From: Coffea arabica
Lineage: Eukaryota > Streptophyta > Magnoliopsida > Gentianales > Rubiaceae
Reading direction: 5' to 3'
Assembly: GCF_036785885.1 (NCBI RefSeq)
Contig: NC_092317.1
Coordinates: 374,501-438,500 of the forward strand
Length of the DNA: 64,000 bases
The notes under the pieces were generated by a model. The model worked only from the letters and a program-made list of their open reading frames with translations. It was not told the DNA's origin and made no database searches. Positions 10,945 through 22,689 of this stretch are shown one piece after another. The first letter of the stretch is position 1. Each line of letters opens with the position of its first letter. A program made the translations under genes and the position numbers.

Positions 10945-12464
10945 ATAGGACTATTTAAATTCCACCCCCAACCTTAAAACCCAATGAAAAAAGCGAAAAA
11001 AAAAATAAGTTATACCTATTCCAAGAGAAGAAAAGAGAAGAAGGGTGACTGGGGGAGCAATAAAGGGAATAACAAAAATGTTTGGGCTAGGCCCATCATT
11101 TAGCAAACAGGTCCACGATTGTAAAAAAACAATCCAGTGGCCGGAGTTCCTGTCTCGACAGTACAGTTGCGGTGTGGATCATATTTGGCCAGCCGCTCGC
11201 CTACAATTTGTACAGTTACAAGATTTTTTTTTTTTTTTTTTTCCTTTGTACAGGACGGAGCAGACGTTCAGGTTTCTAATGACCAGTAGTAAAATAGAAA
11301 GGGCTGAGTTGGGAAAGGGTGTTGGGTATTCATAGCTACATACATTTGAACTCCAACCCTCGTACACCAAAAGTAGGTGGTGATTTGAATTTCATGTGTC
11401 GACTGGACAGACACCAATTGGCACTTTAGCTGAAGCTTTTGGTTCTGCAATAAAATTGTCTTCGTCCAGGTATTTTCCTTTTTCAATTTTTTCTTGCTCT
11501 CCCCTCCCCTTTCTCTAAATGCTGCCTACTACTAAAAATTGTACCACAATTTCTCATCTTTATGTTGTTCAACGGACAAGATTAAGAAATCATAAGTAAA
11601 AAGGGACAACATTAAAAAAAGATGGAAACTTTTGATTAGGGTTTTATATTTCGATGTTTGTTTTCCTCTAAATTCGTGGCCGTGGATGCTACTCATCACT
11701 CTATCTGTTGAGATATCATACTCTATTTTATGGGTATTGAGGACATACTGAGTTTGCTTCGGAAATTGGAAATTATCCTGGCTGCCCATGTTGTCGCTCT
11801 GTATCTGTAGAAAGATCAAATTTTGTGGATATAGAGACATAACTTATTTTGCCTCTGAAATTGGAAGTTATTCGACCCATGTTCTGAAGCAATTCTGCGC
11901 CTTTACACCACTAATTAGTGCTAGACGCACTGCCATATTGTTACCAAATGATTGAACCAATACATTGAGTTAATTGACCAATTGATTGTACGCTTTCGGG
12001 AGGTAATTGAGTTCATGCCTTGATCTGGTAGCATCCAATTGAATTTCATACTGTGATCTGGTTGCATCTTTTCTTATACGGATAGATATGTGGCAAGTAC
12101 ACTCTGCTTTCCTGATAGTTGCAAATGAAGAAGTATTAACTCTTTTGTGAAACACAGTTCTCATAGTATAGTCATTAACAACTTTGTAGTGGACGGAAAT
12201 TCAGTCAATCCAATGCCTAATGTCATTATGGAAATCTTTCCTCTAGAAATTTAATTTTTGTAATTGTTAAGATATTGCATTTTTGAGGATTCATGTCTTG
12301 GATCTGTAAGCTTGGCTTGTCAATTGAAGACTTCCTGGACAAGGATGGATTTAATATAAACAGCATTTCTCTAGGTCTTCAGAATTGGATATCATGAATT
12401 TTTTTGTTTTAGAATTGATGGAATCTTACTTGTTATGATCTTGGTTAAGATTTTCCCATTTCAC
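10945..12464. other. Upstream region and possible leader of the WSS1-like gene
   Basis: About 1.5 kb of AT-rich sequence with a T-run at about 11224-11242. Several short open frames (up to 102 codons on the minus strand) have no recognisable motif. The proximal part is likely promoter and 5' UTR of the downstream metalloprotease; a leader intron cannot be excluded. Confidence 0.35.
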
Positions 12465-14434
12465 ATGGATTTGAACGACCTTAACAAGGTCTGGGAAGTC
12501 AAACCTTTAAGGAGGACTCGAGAAAATGAGGCCAGGCAAATTCTTGAAAGAGTAGCTAAACAGGTGCAACCCATTATGCGCAAACGGAATTGGAAAGTCA
12601 AAGTTCTTTCTGAATTCTGGTAATGATTTTGCTTTACTTTTCCACATTCACATCTCCAGTTCAAGGCATTTTCAGCATTTGTTGTGCCACTTTGCTGATC
12701 AAAAGAATTTGGTTTGCAGCCCAGCAAATCCGTCTCTTTTAGGTCTTAATATAGGAGGGGGTGCAGAAGTTAAGCTGAGATTGCGCCGACCGAACAATGA
12801 GTTGGATTTCTTCCCATATGATCAGATTCTTGATACCATGCTTCATGAGCTCTGCCACAATCAATATGGTCCCCACAATGCCGATTTTTACAACCTTTTG
12901 GATGAAATTAGAAAGGTGGTCGTTTATCTTAGTAAAGTGAAAATTCCAACTTGAAACTGCTTCTCCCTTAAGTACTCCTAGTAAGTATTTGCACAATTGG
13001 AAATTTCTTTCCTGCTGTCTGGGTTTCGGAATGGCAGGAGTGCAAAATTTTATTTATTTATTTATTTTTTGGGGTGGGGTGGGGTGGGAGAGGACGGTGA
13101 GAGCTGGTTTCAATTACCATTCTTTCATATGTTTATGTTAGTACTGGGAAAGATCCAACTCTGAACCTTTTTTTTTTGGCTGAAGTTCTCCTATTTTGTC
13201 ATAAATGGGAATTTCTTTTCGTGATGTCCTGGCACCTTCCTTTAGGTTTTGGCAGGCTGGGAGTTACCTTTTTTGGTTTTTTTTTTTTGGGGGGGGGGGG
13301 GAATGGTGGGGAGGTTTGTGGGAGGGGTGACACCTGGCTTGATTTTCCATTTTGCAGTTCAATATGTAGTTCCGTAGTCTCAATATGAGTGTCGATTGTT
13401 AGTTTTTCCTTCAATTGACTTGCTAGATAATTCCCCTACAACTGATTTACCTAATTAACAATTTTCAGGAATGTGAAGATCTTATGGCTAAGGGAATTAC
13501 AGGCACTGGGCAAGGATTTGATCTCCCTGGTAGACGACTGGGTGGCTTTTCCCGTCAGCCTCCTTTGTCATCACTCCGGCAGTCTGCATTGGCAGCTGCA
13601 GAAAATAGAGCTCGGCGTGCAGCTATTTTGCCATCTGGACCAATGCGACTTGGTGGTGACAGTAGCATTAAGGCCGCCCTGAGCCCAATACAAGCTGCTG
13701 CTATGGCTGCAGAAAGGAGATTACATGATGATGTGTGGTGTGGTTCCAAATCTGCAGAAAGTGAAGGATCTTCTGAAAGTTCTCAATCCTCTACTGTGCG
13801 CGATAATGAATCTGATCTGATGTCAAATCTTGGCAACGCTCAAAGCAGTGGTACTAAAGATCTTCAGTTGTCGTGGCAGTGCAGCACTTGCACCTTAATA
13901 AATCAGGTAAATGTGCCCATTGCTTTTTCCTGTACTGCAGAGCCATGGAGTTTTCTCCAATCAATTTTCTAGAAACTGCCGTGTAATTTTAATTTACATG
14001 CTAATGGCTGTAAATGTCTTTTTTTTTTCCAGTTGTTGGATATCTGTCTATCCAGAGCTTAAATGCAAAAATAGAAAAATAAGAAAAACAAAAATGCATC
14101 TGATAGTGTCTGCGTAGGTTCTTACATGACAACCATATCTCTTCGTTAATGGAACGGATATAAATTCATCTCAAGACCAGTCCACCTCGACCTTTTGCCT
14201 CTTTGTTTCATTAATTAGGTACTCACTTTCCAGATTTAAATTTTACAGCCCCCGGCTCTTATTTGTGAAGCTTGTGGAACGAAGAAATGCGCAAGCAATG
14301 GAACAAAGTCAAAGGTTTGGTCTTGTAAGTTTTGCACTCTAGACAACAGTGTTGAGGTTGAGAGGTGCTTGGCTTGTGGGGAATGGAGATATTCGTATGG
14401 TCCACCCACAGTACCTCTGTTGGAAAATGCATAG
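12465..14434 (+). CDS. WSS1A: WLM-domain DNA-dependent metalloprotease with two RanBP2 zinc fingers (WSS1-type)
   Basis: Exons 12465-12619, 12720-12915, 13469-13906 and 14249-14434 give 325 codons (324 aa) with GT-AG introns and matching phases. Wss1/SPRTN-type proteases digest proteins covalently trapped on DNA, such as topoisomerase adducts; in plants this acts in the nucleus. The WLM domain starts MDLNDLNKVWEVKPL and carries the zinc-binding HELCHNQYGPH (HExxHxxxxxH). A segment GFDLPGRRLGG resembles the Cdc48-binding SHP box. Two RanBP2-type zinc fingers follow: WQCSTCTLINQ...CEACGT, split between exons 3 and 4, and WSCKFCTLDNS...CLACGEW. Layout and length agree with the Arabidopsis WSS1A type as recalled. 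The 12465 ATG was chosen because the conserved family N-terminus starts there; an in-frame ATG at 12435 adds ten non-conserved residues. Confidence 0.93.
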
Positions 14435-16390
14435 GTACCTGGAATTGGGAAGTTTAAGTATATTAGGGAGAAAAAGAGACGCATTTTCCGCAAGCACTCT
14501 ACACCATGCTGGTTAAGAAGCCTTCAGATCCAATCCTTGTCAGTGAACTCCAATTGCACAGAGGTCTGCATGGGGTAGTCAACCTGGGCCAACAACAGCT
14601 GTGTAGTTGTCCAGCATGTTGATGTATGAAAGCCAAGAATTTTGTTACTTATTCTGCCGTTGAAAAAAATGTCCACGTGTCTCTCACTTCCAATCGTAAG
14701 ACACTCTGTATTTGCTACATAAAGTGTGGAGATACGAATGTAAAAATTATGCTTTAGCTGCGAAAAGGACAGTTGTTTGCTTTTCGTGTTGTGAATTATA
14801 GGCTACCTTCCATCAGTTATTACTTTTCTTCTTAAAGATTGGGCTCGCTCCTGGTAACAAGCTGCTTGCGGGGATAGCACTGGAAAAAGGGCAGGCTGTT
14901 TTCTTTCCTTGTATGCTTGGATCTGAATCTTGAATATAGTAACACACACACAGTTAGTTACCTTGAACAATGGTTAGCGTTCATTAGTGGGGCAACAAAA
15001 AGGGGAAACTGCGCGCGTTTGTTACTTATTTTGGGATTTTGGCAAGAGACAGGATTACCATCAGAGTAGCAGGTTTCGTTGGAGGGTCTGATAGACAAGC
15101 GCAAAAGGAGCTGGATGGATGGGTTTTAGTTAGAGCCAGGCATAGGTTACTCGGACGCTATGCTGGAAGAAGAGCAGGAGTGGGAAGTGCCCAGTTATTG
15201 ATCAGAGGGATTTAAATAATAACGGTGGTGTCGTCTCGTCATGGCAACAATGTGGGCTGGTTGTAAAGGAAAGGATCAGAGTCGGACAGAAGAAATGCAG
15301 CAAGAAAGATATTTGGTAGAAGCAGCAGCGTATAGAGAGACGGATCAACTCAAGTAAGGACATCTTCTGAAGCAAGGAGTCGGGAGGAGAAATCGAACGG
15401 ATGGACATCTGGCCTCTCTGGACCTTACCACATAGTACGCCGTATAATCATACATACAGTATGACGGGAAGTCTGCTTCTGCATCATCATCCTGTTTTTC
15501 AAAGGCGGTAGAGCCAAGTGTAATCAATCCTCTAGGACGGGACCCACAAGCACCAGTCACCCTCGTAAACCATACGCTTCCCATCAATCAAAGAGTAAGT
15601 CTCAGTGTGAAGAGGTTTTGGGCAGTTGGGGGATCGAGAATTTCTGTCCAAAAAAGAAAAAAAGGGAGTTCCCGGCCCGGTGGAGCGGCAACCCATCCAT
15701 TCCTTGATCAATAAGAATTAGTAAGCCTGCGTCACTTTTGTCATTGTTCGAAAGGTCAACTCCCGTATGTCCTTCCTTCCTTGCTTTGACCATCACCTCT
15801 CCATCCAATCTCGAATATCTCTCCATCTCATCTCTCTCTGGGGACTGACTGCGGAGAGAAAATATATCTTTTTTTTCCCCGAAACGATAGAAGGCAGGCG
15901 GAGAGGAAATATATCAATGCATCAAATTTGTTGATCAATTTCGTGTGCGCGCGCGCTCAATTATATTAGGTAAGGACGCGCTCACACACCAACCCCCACC
16001 ACCAAAAAAAACAAAGCACAGCACGAAAAACAAAATGCTGACCGCAACGTGCCATCTATTTTTCAAAATGAAGTTCACTGCTAAGTAGTCCACCGGTACT
16101 GCTACAGGCAGGTATACAAAATAAAGAGGAGGAGGAGAAGGTAAAAGCCATAAACAACAAGGGAGGGGTCGTTTCTTTGCTTCTTCCTTTTTTTGCTATT
16201 TTTTGTATATATTGTGGCGACTGAGGAGTAGGAGGGGGGGGGGGGGCGGGGAACTTTGGGGGGCGGTGTGAAAGGGGGACGTAGAGGAATCTTTTTTGGA
16301 CAAGGCAGAAAAAAGGAAAATGGAGGGACCTGAGAGGGAAGACGGGCTTTTCAAACTTCCGACCAAAGTTTAAGTTTGACCTTTAGTCCT
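14435..16390. other. Spacer after WSS1-like gene
   Basis: The first 300-400 bases are probably the metalloprotease 3' UTR. Beyond that are short open frames on both strands (for example 80 codons at 15587-15345 minus and 38 codons at 15241-15357 plus), none with a known family motif. A 13-base G-run sits at about 16234-16246. No gene is called. Confidence 0.4.
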
Positions 16391-16598
16391 TCGTTTCAAA
16401 TCCTCTCTGTCTCTCTCGTGTTTATACGTACAACTACTACTACGTGCGTGTATATTGATGCATTGATAATTTAAACAAATCTTTGACTTGCTTGATGAAA
16501 TTTGTTATCAATTTGATTGAATTATCGATGCAATAATACATGTGATAGTTGTATAAACACGGGATAGAGATGATTTCATAATAAAAGATTTGAAGCGC
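16391..16598. repeat. Long imperfect hairpin (MIRNA-like or foldback element)
   Basis: Two arms of about 95 bases pair across a short loop (CTTTGACTTGCTTGATG). Left-arm blocks CGTTTCAAATC, CGTGTTTATAC, ACAACTA and TTGATGCATTGATAAT match reverse-complemented right-arm blocks CGCTTCAAATC, CGTGTTTATAC, ACAACTA and TTGCATCGATAAT, with bulges between. No known conserved plant miRNA sequence was recognised in either arm. It may be a young MIRNA locus or a small foldback transposon; the sequence alone does not decide. Confidence 0.55.
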
Positions 16599-18641
16599 TC
16601 AGCCTTATATGCCACTCCGCTACTAATTATTATTATTTTTTCTCAAAATTAAATTAAACAAAGAGAAAAGGTTTAGTGTAAGTCAACTCCTCTGCGCTGT
16701 CCGGGGCGGGGCTTCTTCGATACTCACTGACCTCTCTAAAGTCCAAGGAGCCTCTGCAGAAACTTCCTCCATGTAACGTGCAGCAGCAGCAGCAGCAAAT
16801 GTAGCAACATTCGTCTGTGAATTTGTAACACCAAAACCTTTTTTTTTTTTTTTTGCTTTAATAAATTTGCAAATTGTAAATATAAATCATGTAGATACTG
16901 CAAATATGTTGGTTGGTACGCACTTGAGATGAAATTTGATTCAGTGGTAAACTATACGCACAATTCAATTTAATAATAATATGCATCTATCAAACAATAG
17001 TTATTTTTTCCATGCAACCATTCTAGTTAGATTTGATCCGCCAAGATATTTTTCACGATTAACCCCATCAGACAATTCTAAAAAACAGACAGCAGTATTT
17101 TTTAGTAACTCTGAACTCTCTCCCTCCCTAGTATTCAATTTTTTTATTTACTATAGTAATTGGCTAGTTTAAAGAACGTAAAAGCCAAAAAAAAAAAAAA
17201 AAAAAAGAGCCAGGTACTCCAAATTTTAAGGTAAAAAAAAAAAAAACCCCGTTGACTCGATAAACTTTCTGAGTCTCTCGAAGTTTGCTTGGCTGCGAAT
17301 TGTGTGACCGTTCCATCCACACGTTCATTAAATGGAGCTACTACATTTTCTACTCTTTTTAGATTCTTACGAGTGTCGTTTCAGCAAGCATGCCAAATTA
17401 GTTCCAGCACCTAGAGTTGCTCCAATTATCTTCCGCGCACCACCCCCCCAGCCCCCCGGGGCCCCCCTCTCGCCCCTTGTCTTAAAAAAGTACAAAAAAA
17501 AAAAGAAGAAGATATAGTACCAGTAGTTGGTACCATGTTGTCTTCAGACGAATAAACTCTCTATAGAGCAATTGATCTCTACGCTACCAATTGCTACCAA
17601 AGCTGTAATTAATTACCCATAACTTTGCTGCTATTACACCATATGCCACATTTTGCTGCTATTCTATCCTATCGGTCACTTGGTGGCCTGGCAATAAGTA
17701 CCATCATTCATGCACATGAAATCAAAGCCCTTTTTTTTTTTTTTCCTCCTCATCTTTGATACAGTAGTACTCCTATATGAGAGAAATAAATGAGAACCCC
17801 AAAAAAAAAAAAAAATTCAAACCTAAAGTACTATTACTACTACTACTACTTCTACTTATAAAATTAAAAATAAAATACAACTAGCAAAAGTTTCTCTCTC
17901 CTGCCAAACCTAAAGTACTCGTAGCTTTCTTTCTCTTTCACGACTCAATCAGACAGAAGTCACCCTTGTCTTTCTCTCCTTCCAAGAACCTTCCGCTCTC
18001 TCTCCCTCTTGAGGCTCTTCTCATTCTCTTCCCGTACTCGATTTTCTCTCGCTTCCATTTCCTTCCTCTCCCCTAATTGTACTCCTCCATTTCCCTCCCC
18101 CACCACCATGGGATGGGGCTGCCCTCTTTCTTGCAGAAACAACCCCCACGGTAACAATTAACAACCCCATCCACCCTGATCACCCGCCCAATAAACAATT
18201 ATACCAGTTGCTCAAACACGAACCCCGCCCCCTCCCCTTCTTTCGTCCCAAGCCTTTCTTTTGCTAGAAAAATTTTAGTACTACTACTTTCTAGTCCCAG
18301 ATTTTATTTTGTATTTTTCTCTGGGTTTTCCTTTTTTTCTTTTTAGGGGGTTCGTTTATAGAAATTCCATTTCATTTTTGTCATCAATCAATAACCTAGA
18401 CATCTATATCTTCAACGAAAGACAACCCAAAACGAACACGGGTGAGGGGATTTATTCCGGACCAATTGAAAACTGGGGGTGGGGTGGCAGTATCCGTCCG
18501 TCCGTTTGTTTATTGATACAGTGCTAGTTTTTCCTCCTTTTTTTTTCGGGTGGAGAGGTTTTGGAGGGTGGTTTAGATAATCGATCAGTCGGTCGGTCGG
18601 TCAGTCAAATCAATCCAAACACCTCTAGAGGAGAGCTAATC
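16599..18641. other. Upstream region of the MAPK kinase gene
   Basis: Contains a CAG run (about 16782-16797), several A- and T-runs of 12-18 bases, and a strongly pyrimidine-rich zone (about 17890-18240) that probably represents promoter and 5' leader of the downstream kinase. A GGTC repeat lies at about 18585-18603, just before the start codon. No other gene is supported. Confidence 0.45.
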
Positions 18642-19784
18642 ATGCGACCGATTCAACCATCGCCGCCAGCCGCCTCCTCCGCGGCTACCCCTCCCTCTTC
18701 CTCCTCTTCCTCCTCCTCCTCCTCCTCCTCCCCCGCATCAAATCGGAACCGCTCGCGGCGGCGCCCCGACCTTACTCTTCCGCTTCCCCAGCGAGACCCC
18801 AAGTTAGCTGTCCCCCTTCCCCTCCCGCCCACCTCCGCCCCATCCTCCTCCACCTCCTCCTCCTGCTTTTCCCCTCCCCTAAACTTCTCCCAGCTGGAGA
18901 GGATCAATCGCATCGGCAGCGGCAGCGGCGGCACCGTCTACAAAGTCCTCCACCGCCCCACCGGCAAACTCTACGCCCTCAAGGTCATCTATGGCTACCT
19001 CGATGACTCTGTCCGCCTCCAGATCTGCCGCGAGATCGAGATCCTCCGCGACGTCGACAACCCCAACGTGGTTAGATGCCACGACATGAACGACCACAAC
19101 GGTGAAATCCAAGTCCTCCTCGAGTACATGGACAAGGGCTCCCTCGAGGGGATCCACATCCCCCACGAGCCCTCCCTTTCCGATCTCACTCGCCAGATTC
19201 TCTCCGGCTTGTACTATCTCCACAAGCGTAAGATCGTTCACCGGGATATTAAACCCTCCAACCTCCTCATCAACGCCAAGAGGGCCGTTAAAATCGCCGA
19301 CTTCGGCGTCTCCAGAATCCTAGCCCAGACTATGGATCCCTGCAATTCCTCCGTCGGCACTATTGCTTACATGAGTCCCGAGAGAATCAACACCGATCTG
19401 AATCATGGCAAGTACGACGGCTATGCGGGTGACATATGGAGCTTGGGCGTCAGCATACTGGAATTCTATTTGGGAAGGTTTCCGTTTGCGGTCGGCAGGC
19501 AAGGTGATTGGGCCACCCTCATGTGCGCCATTTGTATGTCGGACCCTCCGGAGGTGCCGCAGACGGCGTCCAGAGAGTTTAGGGATTTTATTGCTTCTTG
19601 TCTCCAGAGGGACCCTGCTAAGCGGTGGACCGCCGCGCAGTTGTTGCGCCATCCCTTCATCCTTCAGTACAGTTCTCCCAGCTCCTCCTTGGCTAGTGCT
19701 AGCTCCGCCAATAATCAAACCCAGGTGCTTCATCAGACCCACCAATTATTGCCTCCTCCACGTCCGCATTTTTCTTCTTCTTGA
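18642..19784 (+). CDS. MKK5: MAP kinase kinase, group C (MKK4/MKK5 type)
   Basis: A single exon of 381 codons (380 aa), as is usual for group C plant MAPKKs. These kinases sit between a MAPKKK and MPK3/MPK6 and transmit immunity, stomatal and abscission signals in cytosol and nucleus. The protein starts with the family N-terminus MRPIQ and has a Ser run (residues 19-30). The MAPK docking site [13 protein letters not shown] lies at residues 39-51. The glycine loop is [10 protein letters not shown] (92-101), the ATP Lys K114 is in ALKVIY, the catalytic loop [10 protein letters not shown] has D202, and DFG is 220-222. The plant activation-loop pair is T230-x5-S236 (TMDPCNS). The tail [12 protein letters not shown] is family-like. 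The ATG at 18642 gives exactly the conserved start. MKK4 and MKK5 cannot be separated here. Confidence 0.95.
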   Translation: MRPIQPSPPAASSAATPPSSSSSSSSSSSSPASNRNRSRRRPDLTLPLPQRDPKLAVPLPLPPTSAPSSSTSSSCFSPPLNFSQLERINRIGSGSGGTVYKVLHRPTGKLYALKVIYGYLDDSVRLQICREIEILRDVDNPNVVRCHDMNDHNGEIQVLLEYMDKGSLEGIHIPHEPSLSDLTRQILSGLYYLHKRKIVHRDIKPSNLLINAKRAVKIADFGVSRILAQTMDPCNSSVGTIAYMSPERINTDLNHGKYDGYAGDIWSLGVSILEFYLGRFPFAVGRQGDWATLMCAICMSDPPEVPQTASREFRDFIASCLQRDPAKRWTAAQLLRHPFILQYSSPSSSLASASSANNQTQVLHQTHQLLPPPRPHFSSS

Positions 19785-21261
19785 TTTTTCTTGCCAGCCC
19801 CGAGGAAGAAAAGAAAAGTTTTTTTTTTTAAATTTTACCCCCCCCCCTCTCTCTCTCTTTTTTATTGCGAGTTTCATTGTGTAAGTCTATTTTCATGAAA
19901 TGGAGAAAATTACTGTTGACTGATGTGATGGAATGGATAGTGGATGATGTATTTTAGGCAAAAAGAGAAGGAATAGAAATTTGGCGAAATGGGCAAAGTT
20001 TTAATTTGAAAGGTTGTGTTTAGCTTATGGTTCAGTATCAATCATTCAAATTTGCCTTTTGATGATGTTTTGCCATAAGAGGAAAATCTTTACTTTCGAG
20101 ATTAGCTTGAGCTTGCTGCTGTGCTAGTTCTTCTCATTTGAGTAAGCAATTTGATGATCCATTGTATTCCAGCGCTGCTGGATGGATACTTTTGGTACAT
20201 GGCATTTTGTGCGTCAATCGTGAGCACGAATGATTGATGTGTAAAGTGGCAAATAATTCTGTACCGGGAATCTTAGCTTGAGAAAAGAATGGCAAGGTTG
20301 ATTCCTGTAGTTTGATAATTGTAGCTGGAAATTGGTATATTTTTATCAGTTTGACTTGGAACATTCAGTTTTTAAGTCCTATGTTGGGGCTATGTTTGCA
20401 TGCATAGCCCGGGATTAGGTAGTGCAGAGCATTGCTTGAGTTAGGTTTCATTTGCCTTTTGAGAATATCTTGTATGTGAATGCGGAAGAACCTATTACTT
20501 GGTGGTGGTGTATCAATTTCTCTTTTTAAGGGAGGACAATTCCAATAACGTGAAAAGTGAAACCTTTCTTTTTGTTTCCCAGACACGTGCAAATTAGCTT
20601 TCCATTTTTTCCCCCCCTTGGTTTCCTAGTGAGATCAGTGCGCATGTTCATAATGCCTTTCCTTTACTTCTTATGGTTTTCATTTATTGGTGACACAAAT
20701 TTTGTCTTCTGGTGTTGTCTCGTGTATAACGGCTTTCTTACTGTTGTTTTGTAATTCATGCACTTGGAAGCTGGATTACTCTTTTGGGTTTGGCAAGACT
20801 GGCTTCTTAAAAGTAGTCATTTTAGTTCAATTACTTGGTACTACTATACTAGCATCTGCTGGGACATTCTTAAATTATATGGATCTTCAAGGTTCGTTCT
20901 TCTTTTTCTTTCTTGCGTTTAAGGCTGTTCTACTACTACCATTATTTTTCTTCTGGGAGGGAAGGAGGAAGGTGGGTATTTTTTCGATTTTTGAATGGGG
21001 AGGGGGGAGTTTCCAACACTTTTCTGGTCTAGGGACCAGGAAAAGTCATTTGGCCTTGGTTGGTGGGGAATTGCTCATAGAAACTAAAGTTGAACTGTTC
21101 TTCTGCTGTAATAAGCAGTATATTGTTATGAAATTTTAGTGGGGAATACGGATCCCTTGTTTTAAGTTTAATAAAAAAAAAAAAGAAGAAGATTCTCATT
21201 GGGCATTAATTATGTAACGGGACAAAATGAAAGCGGTAGGTAAATGCCTAGCAGGTGATTA
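19785..21261. other. 3' region of MAPK kinase and spacer
   Basis: The first few hundred bases are likely 3' UTR (T-run, C-run and CT microsatellite at about 19819-19862). Beyond about 20.1 kb there are only frames with no family resemblance, including a 150-codon plus frame rich in Phe and Leu (20687-21139). An A-run ending in GAA repeats lies at 21172-21192. Confidence 0.4.
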
Positions 21262-21498
21262 ATGAAAGTTTTGAGATTGCCGGATTGTGTCCCTTGGATG
21301 AATGACCAATTCAACAACACCAAGACTGAAGGCAGGGCAGCGTCAGACGTCCATGAGCAGAATAAGACGGTAAAACTCATTGATGGAAGTGCAGTGTCCC
21401 AACAAATCAGAGAGAGAAAGCATTCTAGCCTGGGAGCCAGTTCTGGGTCAACGTCGACAAATATTCCTGCGTCAACATTATGTAAAAGTGACTTCTAA
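21262..21498 (+). other. Possible orphan coding exon, function unknown
   Basis: A 78-codon frame with balanced, coding-like composition (KTVKLIDGSAVSQQIRERKH...) opens shortly after a plausible acceptor (GCCTAGCAG) near 21254. Its stop codon overlaps the target duplication of the adjacent hAT element, so the transposon landed at its end. No start, partner exon or family was identified; it may be the last exon of a relic gene or chance. Confidence 0.25.
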
Positions 21499-22160
21499 AC
21501 AGTGGCGGGGCCTGAAAAAATTTTTGATTGGGCAAAAGTAATTCTAAAATTTTTTACCTGCTATTTTTTAAATTTTTTAAGAAAAAAAATTTACTAACAA
21601 GTACAAATGATATATATATATTTCATAAAAAATATCAAAAAATAAATTCAAAATTATTAATGTAATAATAATTTTATTTTAATAGTAAATTAAATTATTT
21701 ATAATTGTTCATGACAAGTTTTCATATTTTGATAACGGTTTACAACCTTTTAATTTGAAACTTCACGAAATATATATATTTTTAATATAAGTAATTAAAT
21801 AATTATTAATTCTAGGGTCTTTCATTCTATTTTGTAATCGATTTTTTACTGTATTCATCATTGAAAAAATCCTTTCTACGATAACTGTAATAACAGGTAA
21901 AATCAAAGACAACTTTAAAAGCATATAAATCAATAGATACATAAAACTTCAGGGGGCATACTTGAAATTACATCAAATTTTTATAGGTATTATAGAAATT
22001 TAAGGGAGGCAGTGGGGTCTATAAACCAATATATACATAAAACTTCAGGAGACCAGTTGAAATTACATCAAATTTTTATAGGTATCATAGAAATTTAAGT
22101 TACATCAAATTTTCATAGGTATCATAGAAATTTAAGTGTAAATCCGCCATTGCTTCTGAA
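21492..22160. mobile_element. Non-autonomous hAT element with 8-bp target duplication
   Basis: The element spans 21500-22152 (653 bp). Its ends are CAGTGGCGG and, reverse-complemented, CAATGGCGG, typical hAT termini. It is flanked by CTTCTAAA (21492-21499) and CTTCTGAA (22153-22160), an 8-bp duplication with one mismatch, the hAT size. The interior is AT-rich and non-coding. Near the right end a unit of about 44 bp (ACATCAAATTTTTATAGGTA...AGAAATTTAAG) occurs three times between about 21961 and 22138. The diverged duplication suggests some age. Confidence 0.85.
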
Positions 22161-22467
22161 TGATGAATCCTCTTACTACTCCTGCAGTCTCCAGTTGTTG
22201 CATTATGAAATGACACGTAAGTATCAAAGGAACTATCCATGCAACTGTCAAATCTTATATTTGAGGAGGAAGAGAGTAGGGCGTGGAGTGATCAAACATA
22301 CGCACTAGTAGACAGTAGTACTTGTTTCCTCCTCCTGTTGAAGCAGAGAGCTCTGAAGGAGGAAGAAGCTAATGATCTTTTCTGACTGTCGATTTTGACC
22401 GCTCGGAATTCAAAAGTACCACGTGCCATACGTTGATGGAATAAACCGTCCAAGACCGGGTTATGTA
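22161..22467. other. Short spacer between two transposons
   Basis: About 300 bp between the hAT element and the next MITE. It holds a purine-rich stretch near 22260-22370; no ORF or motif of note. Confidence 0.4.
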
Positions 22468-22689
22468 CCATAATATTTCAATTTTTTTAATGTTTGACAG
22501 GCAAGTTTTTTGCTACAAGTTTTTTAAAAACTTTAACTACAATAATATCAAAAACTTCTCAAATTTTTTAAACTATACACTTCAAAACATTCAAAAATTT
22601 ACACATTTCAAAAATTTTGTAGAAAACTTCTAAAGTAAAGTTTTAGACAAACACCCAAAAAACTCACTTGTCAAACGGGGCCATAATAT
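22468..22689. mobile_element. MITE with 9-bp target duplication
   Basis: CCATAATAT occurs at 22468-22476 and at 22681-22689. The intervening 204 bp has subterminal inverted repeats: GTTTGACAGGCAAGTTTTTT on the left and, reverse-complemented, GTTTGACAAGTGAGTTTTTT on the right. Nine-base duplications are typical of Mutator-like insertions, eight of hAT. It has no coding capacity. Confidence 0.7.

Noticed and set aside
15345-15826. Minus-strand 74- and 80-codon frames considered as a small secreted-peptide gene
   Set aside because: Neither has a convincing signal peptide or a conserved peptide motif (no CLE, RALF, PSK, DVL or IDA core).
19320-19745. 141-codon minus-strand frame and other antisense frames over the MAPK kinase
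   Set aside because: Shadow frames of the high-GC kinase CDS, which has complete family motifs on the plus strand.
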